NCBI RefSeq assembly: GCF_014207745.1
Contig: NZ_JACHJB010000002.1
Span: 1,674,001 to 1,738,000, forward strand
Direction: 5' to 3'
Origin: Nonomuraea muscovyensis
GTDB taxonomy: Bacteria > Actinomycetota > Actinomycetes > Streptosporangiales > Streptosporangiaceae
DNA length: 64,000 nucleotides
Shown piece by piece: positions 8,505 through 16,547 of this stretch. Under the pieces are notes generated by a model. It was given only the letters and a program-made list of their open reading frames with translations, did not search any database and was not told the origin of the DNA. The translations under genes and the position numbers were made by a program. Numbering within the stretch: the stretch's first letter is position 1; each line of letters opens with the position of its first letter.

Positions 8505-10030
8505 GTGCGCAAGCAGATGATCGTGATGTTGGGGCTCGTCGGCGGGCTGGTGACGGCCGCGCCCGCGGTCGCCGCGCCCGTCCAGGAGGCCGCCGCGGTG
8601 GTCAAGACCGCGGACGGCCTGGTGAGAGGAGTGGCCGGAGCGCGGGTGCGCAGCTTCCAGGGCATCCCGTACGCGGCACCGCCCGTGGGTGAGCGGCGCT
8701 GGACCTCGCCCGCGCCGGTCACCCCGTGGAGCGGCGTGCGTGACGCCACGTCTCCCGGCGGGGCATGCGCGCAGCCGGTGGGTTACCCGATCGGGGTTCC
8801 CAGCGACAACGAGGACTGTCTGTACCTCAACGTCACTGCTCCCGCCCGCGCGACGGGCCGGCTGCCGGTGATCGTCTGGATCCACGGCGGCAGCATGATG
8901 TACGGCACGGGCGACATGTACGGCCCGCGACGGCTGGCCGCGGGCGGTGCCGTCGTCGTGTCCATGAACTACCGCCTGGGCATCATGGGCTTCCTCGCGA
9001 ACGACGCGGTCGGCGGCGGGGCGAGCTTCGGCCTGGAGGACCAGCAGGCGGCCCTGCGCTGGGTCCGCAAGAACATCGCGGCCTTCGGCGGCGACCCCCG
9101 GAGCGTCACCATCGCCGGCCAGTCCGGCGGCGGGTACGCGGTCTGCGGCCACCTGGCGTCCCCGCGCTCGGCCGGGCTCTTCACCCGGGCGATCGTCCAG
9201 AGCGCGCCGTGCGCCACCGACGGCTCCCGCACCATGGCCGAGGCGAAGGCCGACAGCGACCGCGTGGTCAAGGCGGTCGGCTGCGACGGGGAGGCCGACG
9301 TGGCCGCGTGCCTGCGCCGTGTCCCGAGCGCGTCCCTGCTGAAGGCGTACGGCCCCTTCAACGAGCCCCGGCCGGTCTCCGGGACCCCTGTTCTGCCGCT
9401 CAGTCCCGCCGAGGCCCTGCGCACCGGCCGGTTCAACCGCGTGCCCGTCCTGGTCGGCGTCAACCACGACGAGGAGAACGGCAGGGTCCTCGGCCTGGAG
9501 CTCGCCCCGGGAGGGGCGCCCATGAAGGACGAGGAGTACGAGCCGGCCGTCAGGAAGCAGTTCGGCGACCGCGCCGACGAGGTGCTCCGGCGCTACCCGT
9601 TGAGCAGGTACGACTCCGCCGGCCAGGCGCTGGCCGCGCTCCGCACCGACTCGGCGTGGTCGGTCCCGTCGTTCGACACCGCCGGCATGCTGGCCCGCTG
9701 GACGCCCACGCGGATGTACGAGTTCGCCGAGCGTGACACGCCGTGGTTCGCCGGCTACCCCGCTCCGAGCTCCCCGCCCGTGCCCAGCACATGGCCGAAC
9801 TGCCCTACATCTTCGACATGAAGCTGTTCGACGGGCTGACCCCCGCGCAGGCCCGGCTCGGTGACCGGCTGATCGGCGTGTGGACCGGCTTCGCCGACGA
9901 CGGCCGGACGGGCTGGCCCTCGTTCCAGGACGGACGGTACGTGCAGTCGCTCACCTCGGGTACCTGGCGCCGCACCGCGTTCGCCGCAGACCACGACTAC
10001 CACTTCTGGAAGAGCCTGCCCGCCGCGTGA
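8505..10030 (+). pseudogene. type B carboxylesterase, frameshifted near the C-terminus
   Basis: The GTG at 8505 follows a GAGGAG ribosome binding site. A Sec signal peptide (KQMIVMLGLVGGLVTAAP) precedes a carboxylesterase/lipase type B domain with the oxyanion motif WIHGGSMMYG, the nucleophile elbow GQSGGGYA, and the EDCLYLNV signature. Near 9770 the frame shifts by one base: the expected ELPARAQHMAELPY segment and the last 80 residues continue in the next frame to 10030. The catalytic histidine region falls at or after the shift. It is either a recent pseudogene or a one-base sequencing error, because both halves remain well conserved. Confidence 0.8.
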
Positions 10031-10046
10031 AGCCACCGCCGCCCCA

Positions 10047-10076
10047 GCCCGAGTCCCGTCCGGAACTCGGGCTTTT
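10047..10076 (+). terminator. rho-independent terminator after the carboxylesterase
   Basis: Arms GCCCGAGT and ACTCGGGC flank a 10-nt loop and are followed by TTTT. The hairpin starts 17 bp after the carboxylesterase stop codon. Confidence 0.75.
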
Positions 10077-10158
10077 GCGCCGTGGGACCGCCGCCTCGCC
10101 CGAGAGGTTGCCGGCCCCGATCGCGTTCCGGCATATTTCCCGAGTAACGAGGATCTCA

Positions 10159-10402
10159 CTACGGCGGTGTGAGGCGCTCCAGGCGGTTGCGGACACCCTC
10201 GAAGTGGGCCTGGACCGCCGCCCGGTCGCGGGGCGTGACCGCCGTCAGGATGTCGCGGTGCCGTCTGGCCACGTCCCGCGGCGTCTCGTGGGACGTGCCG
10301 AGCTGATCGCGGAGCTGGTGGTAGACGTCCCAGAACGCCCCGAGGAGCCGGCTGACCGGCGGGTTGCCGAGCGGCCGGTAGAGCAGGTCGGGCCTTCGAG
10401 AC
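10159..10402 (-). pseudogene. C-terminal fragment of a GntR/FadR-type regulator
   Basis: The minus-strand frame ending at the TAG at 10159 reads like the FCD ligand-binding domain of FadR-subfamily GntR regulators: FWDVYHQLRDQLG, then RRHRDILTAVTPRDRAAV and HFEGVRNRLERL. The N-terminal winged helix and half of the FCD domain are missing, and homology stops near 10402. It is a dead remnant. Confidence 0.6.
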
Positions 10403-10728
10403 TGGTAAAGACGATGATCGCGTGATCTGAGTTCCTGTTCCTGTTTCCGCTCTGTTCACTGAGCGTGATCGTTTGGGACTCACGGCACGCTTCTCACTGG
10501 GACCCCGTGTCGTTGGAACGGAACTCCAGGACCTCCAGCAGTTCGATCAGGCCGCGCTGGTAGCGGTTGGGTAGGAGACCTTCGACGTGCTCTGCACGGT
10601 GCACCGGTAGACCGGACTCTTCTGTGTAGGGGCAGACCAAGTACGGGAGAAAGGGACAGCCGTGCCGCTGGCCTCGGCGCAGTAGGCGGCGGGGCGTTGT
10701 CCGCGAAGGCATAGCGCCTGGCCGCTGA
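10403..10728. other. intergenic, one unassigned short frame
   Basis: A 72-codon minus-strand frame at 10494-10712 ends with RYQRGLIELLEVLEF but matches nothing I know and lacks a good ribosome binding site. No operator or hairpin stands out. The stretch is probably decayed sequence. Confidence 0.35.
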
Positions 10729-11607
10729 TCATCGAGCCGGGGAGGTGAGGTGATGACGGTCCAGCCAGCGGGCGATGGCCTTGCCGATGGCGTCGGGCTG
10801 GTCTTCGGGTGCCTGGTGCCCGGCGGGGCCGATGCCCTCTATTTCGAGGGCGGCGGCGGTCCGGCGAGCCCAGTCGATGATCTCTGGTGCGGCGATGCCG
10901 ACGCCGTCGTCGACGGTGAGCAGGAGCTTGGGCACGGTGGGGGTGTCGGCGAGCCATCTACCGTAGGCGTCCATGCGCTCGGCGACGTCGGCGGGTTCGC
11001 GGTCGAAGGGGATCTCCCGCGGCCATTGCAGCAGGGGCAGCCGGGAGTCGGGATCGGGGTAGGGGGCGTGGTAGACGTCGTGGTCTTCGCGGCTGAGGCC
11101 GGTCTGGATGGCGAACGGGTGCGGCAGGGCGTACTCGATGGCTGCGTTGTCCTGCAGCAGCAGGCGCTCGCCGAGGCCGGGTGTGCGCAGGGCGATGGAG
11201 TGCTCGGCCACCTCGGGCGGGAGTTCGGCCCACATCTGCGGTCGCAGGAATGTTTCTAGCAGGGCTATGCCGCGTACCCGGCCGGGGTGGCGGGCGGCCC
11301 AGTCCATGGCCAGTGCGCCGCCCCAGTCGTGGCCGACCAGAACGACCTGGTCCAGATTCTGGGCCTCGAGCCAGGCGGCCAGGTAGCGGGCGTGGTCGGC
11401 GAATCGGTAGGCGATGTCGGGCTTGCCGGAGGCGCCCATGCCGATCAGGTCCGGGGCCAGTGCCCTGGCACGGTCGGCGACGTGTGGGATGACGTTGCGC
11501 CATAGGTGCGAGGAGGTGGGGCTGCCGTGCAGGAACACCACCGGCAGGTCGCCGGCCCCGGTCTCGATGTGGTGGATGTGGGAGTCAAGAACCGTGGTGA
11601 CGGGCAT
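10729..11607 (-). CDS. dhaA: haloalkane dehalogenase, alpha/beta hydrolase fold
   Basis: The protein is 292 residues. Haloalkane dehalogenases hydrolyse carbon-halogen bonds with an aspartate nucleophile. The diagnostic motifs are HGSPTSSHLWRNVIPH (oxyanion and halide site), GHDWGGALAMDWA (nucleophile Asp plus halide-binding Trp), GIALLETF (acid Glu at the HLD-II position) and GPAGHQAPEDQP (catalytic His). The usual Asn of HGNPTSS is Ser here, which may alter halide binding or shift the activity towards a related hydrolase. It lies upstream of nothing else in its transcript and downstream of the marR gene on the same strand, so co-regulation is likely. Confidence 0.85.
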   Translation of the reverse strand: MPVTTVLDSHIHHIETGAGDLPVVFLHGSPTSSHLWRNVIPHVADRARALAPDLIGMGASGKPDIAYRFADHARYLAAWLEAQNLDQVVLVGHDWGGALAMDWAARHPGRVRGIALLETFLRPQMWAELPPEVAEHSIALRTPGLGERLLLQDNAAIEYALPHPFAIQTGLSREDHDVYHAPYPDPDSRLPLLQWPREIPFDREPADVAERMDAYGRWLADTPTVPKLLLTVDDGVGIAAPEIIDWARRTAAALEIEGIGPAGHQAPEDQPDAIGKAIARWLDRHHLTSPAR

Positions 11608-11647
11608 GGCGTGTGTCGTCCTTTTGCGTGGTGCGGATGGCGGGTGA

Positions 11648-12088
11648 TCAGGCGGTGGCGAGTTCGGCGTCGACGCGGGCGGTGATGGCGGCCAGCACGC
11701 GTCCGGCGACCTGCAGGTCCTCGGCGGACACCTCGCTGTAGAGCCGGGAGATGGTCTGGCCGATGGCGGTGCTGAGCCGCTGGTACAGGTCGTGGCCCCG
11801 GGCTGTGAGGTCGACGGTGCCGGAGTGGACCTCCAGTAGGGCGGAGGTGGCCAGGTGGGCGATGGACTCGCCGGCCACCTGGGCGTCGATCTTCAGGGCA
11901 CCGGCGGCGCGTGCCGCGAGTTGCTCGTGCTGGACGGCCGGGCCGCTGACAGCTGTGATCTTGAGGGTGACCCAGTGGCGGTAGGTGAGGCCGGTGCCGG
12001 TCAGGGCGCGCTCCAGCAGGGCTCGGTGGGCGTTCTCGGCCTGGCCGAGGATCTGGGGGTTGAGGGTGATCGGCGTGGTGGTGGTCAT
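11648..12088 (-). CDS. MarR-like winged-helix regulator
   Basis: The ATG at 12088 follows AAGGAG and gives about 146 residues starting MTTTTPITLNP; the longer GTG start at 12136 is less likely. A helical N-terminus, a winged-helix core and a C-terminal dimerisation helix (LQVAGRVLAAITARVDAEL) are recognisable, although the wing DRR motif of typical MarR proteins is absent. It precedes the dehalogenase on the same strand and is divergent from a tetR gene. Annotation as MarR-like is from layout and helical pattern, so moderate confidence. Confidence 0.7.
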   Translation of the reverse strand: MTTTTPITLNPQILGQAENAHRALLERALTGTGLTYRHWVTLKITAVSGPAVQHEQLAARAAGALKIDAQVAGESIAHLATSALLEVHSGTVDLTARGHDLYQRLSTAIGQTISRLYSEVSAEDLQVAGRVLAAITARVDAELATA

Positions 12089-12157
12089 GGTTGCTCCTTG
12101 GCTGGGTGACTTCCCGGGCGCCGCCAATAATGACACTCAGTCTCACTTAGATGCAAG

Positions 12158-12175
12158 TCTCAATTATTGCTGAGA
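12158..12175. promoter_or_regulatory. inverted repeat between divergent marR and tetR genes
   Basis: TCTCA and TGAGA flank 8 bp, and a direct repeat of AGTCTCA lies just to the left (about 12139 and 12157). The location between two divergent regulator genes makes this a candidate operator. The arms are only 5 bp. Confidence 0.4.
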
Positions 12176-12216
12176 TTCATTCGTTCCTGAGGGTCGCTTC
12201 GACTAGGATGACGCGC

Positions 12217-12837
12217 ATGACCGACGACCGTTCACTGCCGCTGCGCGAACGCAAGAAGCTGCGCACCCGCCGCGCGCTGGCCGACGCCGCCCTGCGGCTG
12301 TTCACCGACAAGGGCTTCGACGCGACCACGCTGGAGGAACTGGTCGAGGAGGTTGAGGTGTCAAAGAGCACCTTCTTCCGCACCTTCCCGACCAAGGAGG
12401 CGGTGGCGATCGAGGCCGAGATCCAGCTGTGGTCGGCCTACCTGACCACGTTGGAGCGGCGGAAGCTGACCGGCCTCGTCCTGGCCGAGCTGCGCGATGC
12501 GCTACTGGAAACCGCCGCCGCGCTGGAGCCGGACTGGGACGAGCGCTACGTCGCCACCCGCCGGCTCATACTCACCGCCCCCGCCCTGCTCGCCTACGTG
12601 GAGCACCACCGCTCCGGCGTCAAGAAGAACGTGATCGGCTGCCTGGCGGACAAGCTCGGCCTGGACACCGACGACCTGCGCCTGCACGTCCTGGCCGAAC
12701 TCGCCGTCACCGCCTGGAGCGTCTCGGGTCGCGACTGGGTGCGCGAGGGCGGGCACGGCGGACGGCAGACCCTTAACCGGCGCCTGAAGGACGCGTTCGA
12801 AGCCATCCCGGCAAGCCTCCACCTCGCCACACCGTGA
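12217..12837 (+). CDS. TetR/AcrR-family regulator
   Basis: About 206 residues from the ATG at 12217, with AGGA 8 bp upstream. The helix-turn-helix is DATTLEELVEEVEVSKSTFFRTFPTKEAV, typical of the TetR proteins whose recognition helix ends STFFRTFP. The C-terminal domain is helical and ends with a TetR_C-like segment (LAELAVTAWSVSGRDW). It is divergent from the marR-dehalogenase pair and probably controls that promoter region. Confidence 0.87.
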   Translation: MTDDRSLPLRERKKLRTRRALADAALRLFTDKGFDATTLEELVEEVEVSKSTFFRTFPTKEAVAIEAEIQLWSAYLTTLERRKLTGLVLAELRDALLETAAALEPDWDERYVATRRLILTAPALLAYVEHHRSGVKKNVIGCLADKLGLDTDDLRLHVLAELAVTAWSVSGRDWVREGGHGGRQTLNRRLKDAFEAIPASLHLATP

Positions 12838-12994
12838 CAGACGGGCGGCATCCCCGCAGTGGTGGGCTGCCCCATCCGCGCGGGGCAAGGGTTGCGTCCA
12901 ACGCCCGGCGACCCCCGCCCAACTGCGGAACGAGACCCGGCGTGGATGACCCTGGGAGGACGGAGTCATGGGACCTCCTCAGTAGCCGGGGTGG

Positions 12995-13507
12995 TCACTC
13001 CGGCAAGCACTCCAGTGCCCCGCCACCTGGGCCAACTCGCTCGCGTGTACTTGGTGACAGCGTCCTAAACGACAGGCCTTGTCCCGCAGGCAGATCGGCG
13101 ACGAAGGCCCGGAGAAACCCGAAGAGGTGCTCCAGATCGTGCCCCTCGGCTGCGGCGTCGATCGACCGGTAGAGATCGTCCTCGATCTTGATGATCTTCT
13201 GGCCGAGCCGGGCTCCTTCCGCGGTGAGCGACAACTCGATGTGGCGGCGATCGTGTGTTGCCACCTCGCGCTTGACCAGGCCGGCTGCGACCAGCCGGTC
13301 AACGAGTCGGCTCGGGCTGGTGCCGCTCTCGCAGATCAGCAGTTCGCCGAGGCCGTTGAGGGTCAGCGGGCCACGCTCCTGCAGGACGCGGATGACCTCG
13401 GCCTGGGAGGGCGTGATGGCCAGCGGCCGCAGGGCCTGGCCGAGCATCCGGTTGCCTTCTCGTTACGTGGCCAGGATCAGGTAGCGGAGCTCTTCAGCGG
13501 GCCGCAC
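12995..13507 (-). pseudogene. MarR-family regulator with an N-terminal nonsense codon
   Basis: The MarR core is intact: LTPSQAEV-like ITPSQAEVIRVLQERG, recognition helix SPSRLVDRLVAAGLV, and the wing motif HDRRHIEL. Upstream, the frame extends through AEELRYLILAT and REGNRMLG, which is the normal N-terminus of this subfamily, but a TAA at 13463-13465 separates the two. The expected codon there is CAA (Gln). The original GTG start at 13507 overlaps the 3' end of the neighbouring hydrolase. Translation could restart at the ATG at 13447 and lose the first dimerisation helix. Confidence 0.75.
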
Positions 13508-14247
13508 CGGCCACCTCGGGCTCGTCGACCCTTTCGGCCAGGAACGCCTCGACGGCGCGGGCATAGGTGTCGGGATGGGTGAAGCGGAACATGTGCCCGG
13601 TCCGCTCCAGCACGATCTCGTCGGCGTCCGGGATCCCGGTATGCATGATTTGCGCCGCTTCCTCGCCGATCAGCTTGTCGTGTGATGGCGTGATGATCAG
13701 AGTGGGGACCGCGACTTTGTCGAGACGATCGGTGTAGTCGGCGGCCAGTGCTGCGGTGAGGCGGGCTCCGAAGGATATGGCAGGGGTGTTGGCCAGGAAC
13801 AGGTGGCGGCTGTCGGCCTCGCTCCAGGGGATCTGGCCCTCGCGATCGTGGGGCGATGCCAGCCGGTGGGCGTGTGCGCGCAGCACCAGCTGCCGGTAGA
13901 GGTCGCCGCGCAGCCTGCCCATGAGCCGCATGGCGGTCTTCCAGAGCGGTGAGGAAATGGGGTTGGCGGCGAACCCGCCGGACATCACCAGGCCGCGGAG
14001 CCCTGCCGGTTGGCGGACAGCCAGCGCCAGCGCGATGTTCGCGCCGAAGGAGTCGCCGACCAGGACGTATTCGTCCAGGTCCGCGATTTGGGCTGCGACG
14101 GCGTCGGCGTAGGCCTCCATGTCGTTGACGTCTTCGGGAAGGCGGAACGTGCGTTGGGGCCGGTAGGCCAGGGGGGGTGAGCTGCTCGAGGTCCCAAGGG
14201 GCGCCGGAGAAGCAGGGGATGAAGACCAGCGTCGGTTCGTTCGTCAT
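13494..14247 (-). pseudogene. alpha/beta hydrolase, frameshifted at a C7 run
   Basis: From the ATG at 14247 the frame reads TNEPTLVFIPCFSGAPWDLEQLTP, a good hydrolase N-terminus. It then breaks at a run of seven Cs near 14165. Removing one C joins it to LAYRPQRTFRLPEDVNDMEAYADAV and on to the intact body at 13494-14120. The body has the nucleophile elbow VGDSFGANIAL, the acid residue region (TPSHDKLIG) and the catalytic His (ERTGHMFRF). It is followed with overlap by a broken marR gene, and a strong palindrome lies at its promoter. A homopolymer sequencing error cannot be excluded. Confidence 0.75.
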
Positions 14248-14252
14248 GCGAT

Positions 14253-14284
14253 TAGATTACACGACATACATGTCGTGTAATCTA
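14253..14284. promoter_or_regulatory. 32-bp perfect inverted repeat, probable MarR/TetR operator
   Basis: Arms TAGATTACACGACAT and ATGTCGTGTAATCTA are perfectly complementary over 15 bp around a 2-bp centre. The repeat begins 5 bp upstream of the hydrolase start codon at 14247, so a bound repressor would block transcription or initiation. The MarR gene in the same transcript is the likely cognate regulator. Confidence 0.75.
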
Positions 14285-14397
14285 CATGGGCAGCAGCTCG
14301 GCGACCGGGGGTGGGCGCCCGCCGACGCGTCCGCGCGCGGAGCCCCTCCGTCCCGGAAGGCTCCGACGAGGAGGTGCCGCCACGAAACGCCGGAGAT

Positions 14398-14580
14398 TCA
14401 TTTCAGGAACGTCCTGATCGCCAATGCGAGACCGACGAAGCCGGCCAGGCCGCCCGCGCCGACCAGCACTGCCAAGGGAGGCGCGGTGCCGGGCCACCCA
14501 AGCCAACCCGCCACCGACGAGGCCGACGATAGCCCCCGCGATGATGACGATCGCCACCCAAACTTCGCGATTACCGCTCA
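14398..14580 (-). pseudogene. small two-helix membrane protein, frameshifted
   Basis: A GTG at 14580 preceded by GGAGGAG opens a frame with one hydrophobic segment (VWVAIVIIAGAIVGLVGGGLAWV). Near 14490 the frame is lost, and a second hydrophobic segment (AVLVGAGGLAGFVGLALAI), followed by RTFLK and a stop at 14398, continues in another frame. The intact gene would encode about 60 residues with two membrane helices. Function is unknown. Confidence 0.5.
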
Positions 14581-15409
14581 CGTTCACTGCTCCTCCATGC
14601 GCAGGGCGCGCCAATCGCGGGTTGACGAAGCCCTTGGCCGCGCGAGTCGGACATTAATGGTCCATTCAGAGATAGCGCCTGCTCACAGCGGCGATCGCAG
14701 GAAAGGGCGGAACAGTCCGATCCGGAACGGATAGGGATGTGGACCGCCTCCAGCCTGGCCTTTCCGCCATAGCGGCGACCATCGGCCGCGAGGGCTCCGT
14801 CTCGTTCCGCGAGCGGCCCGCCCCGGACAAACGATCCGGCTCCCGGCAGAGCCGCTGAGAGGGTGTCCACTCCACGTCGTCCTCGTCGAGCCCGGCCGCA
14901 TCCGGGTCACGCAGCGGGCGCAGGACGCCAGCGGCCGAGGTTCCCCGCTCACGCCACGCGGGGCCGACGCGCTCGCCCTGGGACGGGATCGCGCGCCCGC
15001 GGAGAAGTTCGCGCGACGGGTTGGCGCGGGAGCCAATGCCGCCCCGGCTATCGGCGCTCAGCCGCCCCCGTCAGGGATCCCGGTTTCTACGGCTGGCTGG
15101 GGCGGGAGGGCTCAGAGACCCGCGTCTTCCCGCGTATCGAATGCTCCGCGGGCGCGTTCGATGGCGGGCATGTGCTCCGAGGCCCTCACCAGACTGATCG
15201 AGGAAGGCGTGGTCTACTCGGTGTTCGATATCGGCAACTTCGCCGGACCACCGCCCGAGGACAGCTGACCTGCGTGCGACGGCCTGCTTTAGGCTGGCAG
15301 CTTCTCTGGGGCGGTAGCAACAGCACACTGCTGGTCTGACTGTCCTTCGTCGGGTGGAACCTCCAACTGGGCGTTCCTCTTGTCGCCCTTGGTCGACCCG
15401 GCAATGGGT
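14581..15409. other. decayed intergenic stretch with a possible SDR remnant
   Basis: No intact gene is visible. One plus-strand frame around 14875-15060 reads PLHVVLVEPGRIRVTQRAQ and later EKFARRVG, reminiscent of the C-terminal substrate region of SDR enzymes (VxxVEPG). A second short frame ends VVYSVFDIGNFAGPPPEDS at about 15268. Both are fragments without starts. I see no operator or RNA structure. Confidence 0.35.
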
Positions 15410-16237
15410 TCAGATGTCCAGCGCCGCCCGCAGGGCCTGGCGGTGCTTGTGCCAATCGCGGGCTGCGCAGGCCATGCCTTCGGTCCAGGGGACGGAGTCG
15501 CGATTGGCGATCTCCTCCCACATGCGCACGCTGGCCGCTGCGAACACATCCACGCTGGTGGTCGGGGCGTGGATCCAGGCAGGCAAGCCACGCACAACAT
15601 GCTCGGCCTCTTCAGCGGTATGACCGTCGGCAATCAGCCGGATGATGAGGCATGCCGGGTCGATCCATCCGGACCCCGCGTGGGGGACGTCCAGTCGACA
15701 AGCAGCGCCCGGCCGCCTTCGACGAGCACATTGAGCGGCTTGTAGTCCGTGTACAGGAGCCGCCCTCCCGCCAGCAGCCGCGAGTCCTCAGGGTCGTCCA
15801 GGTAGGGACGCCAGAGGTCTTCGGCGTTCCTGATGGGTAGGCGCGGCGCGGTGAGACGGCCCAGGAGGGTCATCGTGTCGATGAGGAGCGGCAGGTCGGG
15901 CGGGCCGGGCTCAAACAAGGACTGCGTGGCGGCCGTCGATGGCCTCGAAGCCGAGCAGGTCCCACTCGCCCTCGTCTGCCCGCCACAGCAGCCGGGGCGC
16001 GACCTGAACCACGTACGGGCTGATCATCCACTCTATGTCCTGGGTGGGCCGGCTCGTGTGGTCGCGATGCAGTCCCTTGACAAACACAGTCTCGTGGGAA
16101 GTGGTCAGCAGCGCCGCCACGGCAGAGTTGCGGCCTTCTGACACACTCCGCGCTGACCGCACGGGCCCGGTGTGCTGTTGCACCATCGCCTTGGTCGCGG
16201 CTGGGAGATCCTTCCAGCCAATGCCTGTCAATGCCAC
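15410..16237 (-). pseudogene. aminoglycoside-phosphotransferase-like kinase, multiple frameshifts
   Basis: Three successive frames together read as one APH/choline-kinase-fold protein of about 270 residues. An N-terminal part begins at 16237 (TGIGWKDLPAATKAMV). A middle part has the catalytic loop TDYKPLNVLV and the metal-binding LLVDWTSPTRG. The C-terminal part is RGLPAWIHAPTTSVDVFAA and ends ALRAALDI at 15410. Shifts lie near 15915 and 15675. The catalytic loop has Tyr-Lys where HxDxxxxN is usual, here TDYKPLN, so the Asp and Asn are still present. The gene is not functional as it stands. Confidence 0.75.
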
Positions 16238-16289
16238 GACCCCGCCGCTCCCGCAGAGCTACCGCCCACGTACGCGTCGAGGAACGGAC

Positions 16290-16459
16290 TCACGAGGAGG
16301 TCGTGCACGCCTCCAACTCGGGCGTGGGCGCGCGAGCAGCCTGGAAGAACTGGGCCAGGGTCCATAGCGCGGTGATGCCGCCGAGTGCCCCATGCGGCGG
16401 GGACGCCCAGGTGGGGATGGTGCCCAGCAGCTCGTCGGCCTCTTCGGGGGTGTGGCCAG
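16290..16459 (-). pseudogene. orphan C-terminal gene fragment
   Basis: The minus-strand frame ending at 16290 reads EEADELLGTIPTWASPPHG and then LWTLAQFFQAARAPTPELE. The pattern resembles the helical C-terminus of the phosphotransferase family represented by its broken neighbour, but the match is loose. It has no start and is cut on the right by a Tn3 transposase fragment. Confidence 0.35.
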
Positions 16460-16547
16460 CAATTCGAGGCGATGATGTTCTGCTACCTGGCCGAGGAACT
16501 GCGCGCCGGAGACGTGGCCGTGGACACTGAGCGGCATCGTTCCTACG
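16460..16547 (+). mobile_element. fragment of a Tn3-family transposase
   Basis: The plus-strand frame reads QFEAMMFCYLAEELRAGDVAV followed by a short divergent tail. This is the segment at the start of the catalytic region of Tn3 transposases, where the family pattern is a hydrophobic helix, then L-R-S/A-G-D-V/I-x-V. About 29 residues survive out of about 1000. It abuts the 3' end of the acyl-CoA ligase gene and marks a deletion or insertion boundary. The Tn3 N-terminal remnant at 6206 may come from the same element. Confidence 0.55.

Noticed and set aside
10494..10712. A 72-codon minus-strand frame as a small gene.
   Set aside because: No family resemblance, poor ribosome binding site, and the region is decayed.
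14282..14614. A single 110-residue membrane protein in one frame.
   Set aside because: Only the first third is hydrophobic; the second helix lies in another frame, so a frameshifted small gene explains it better.
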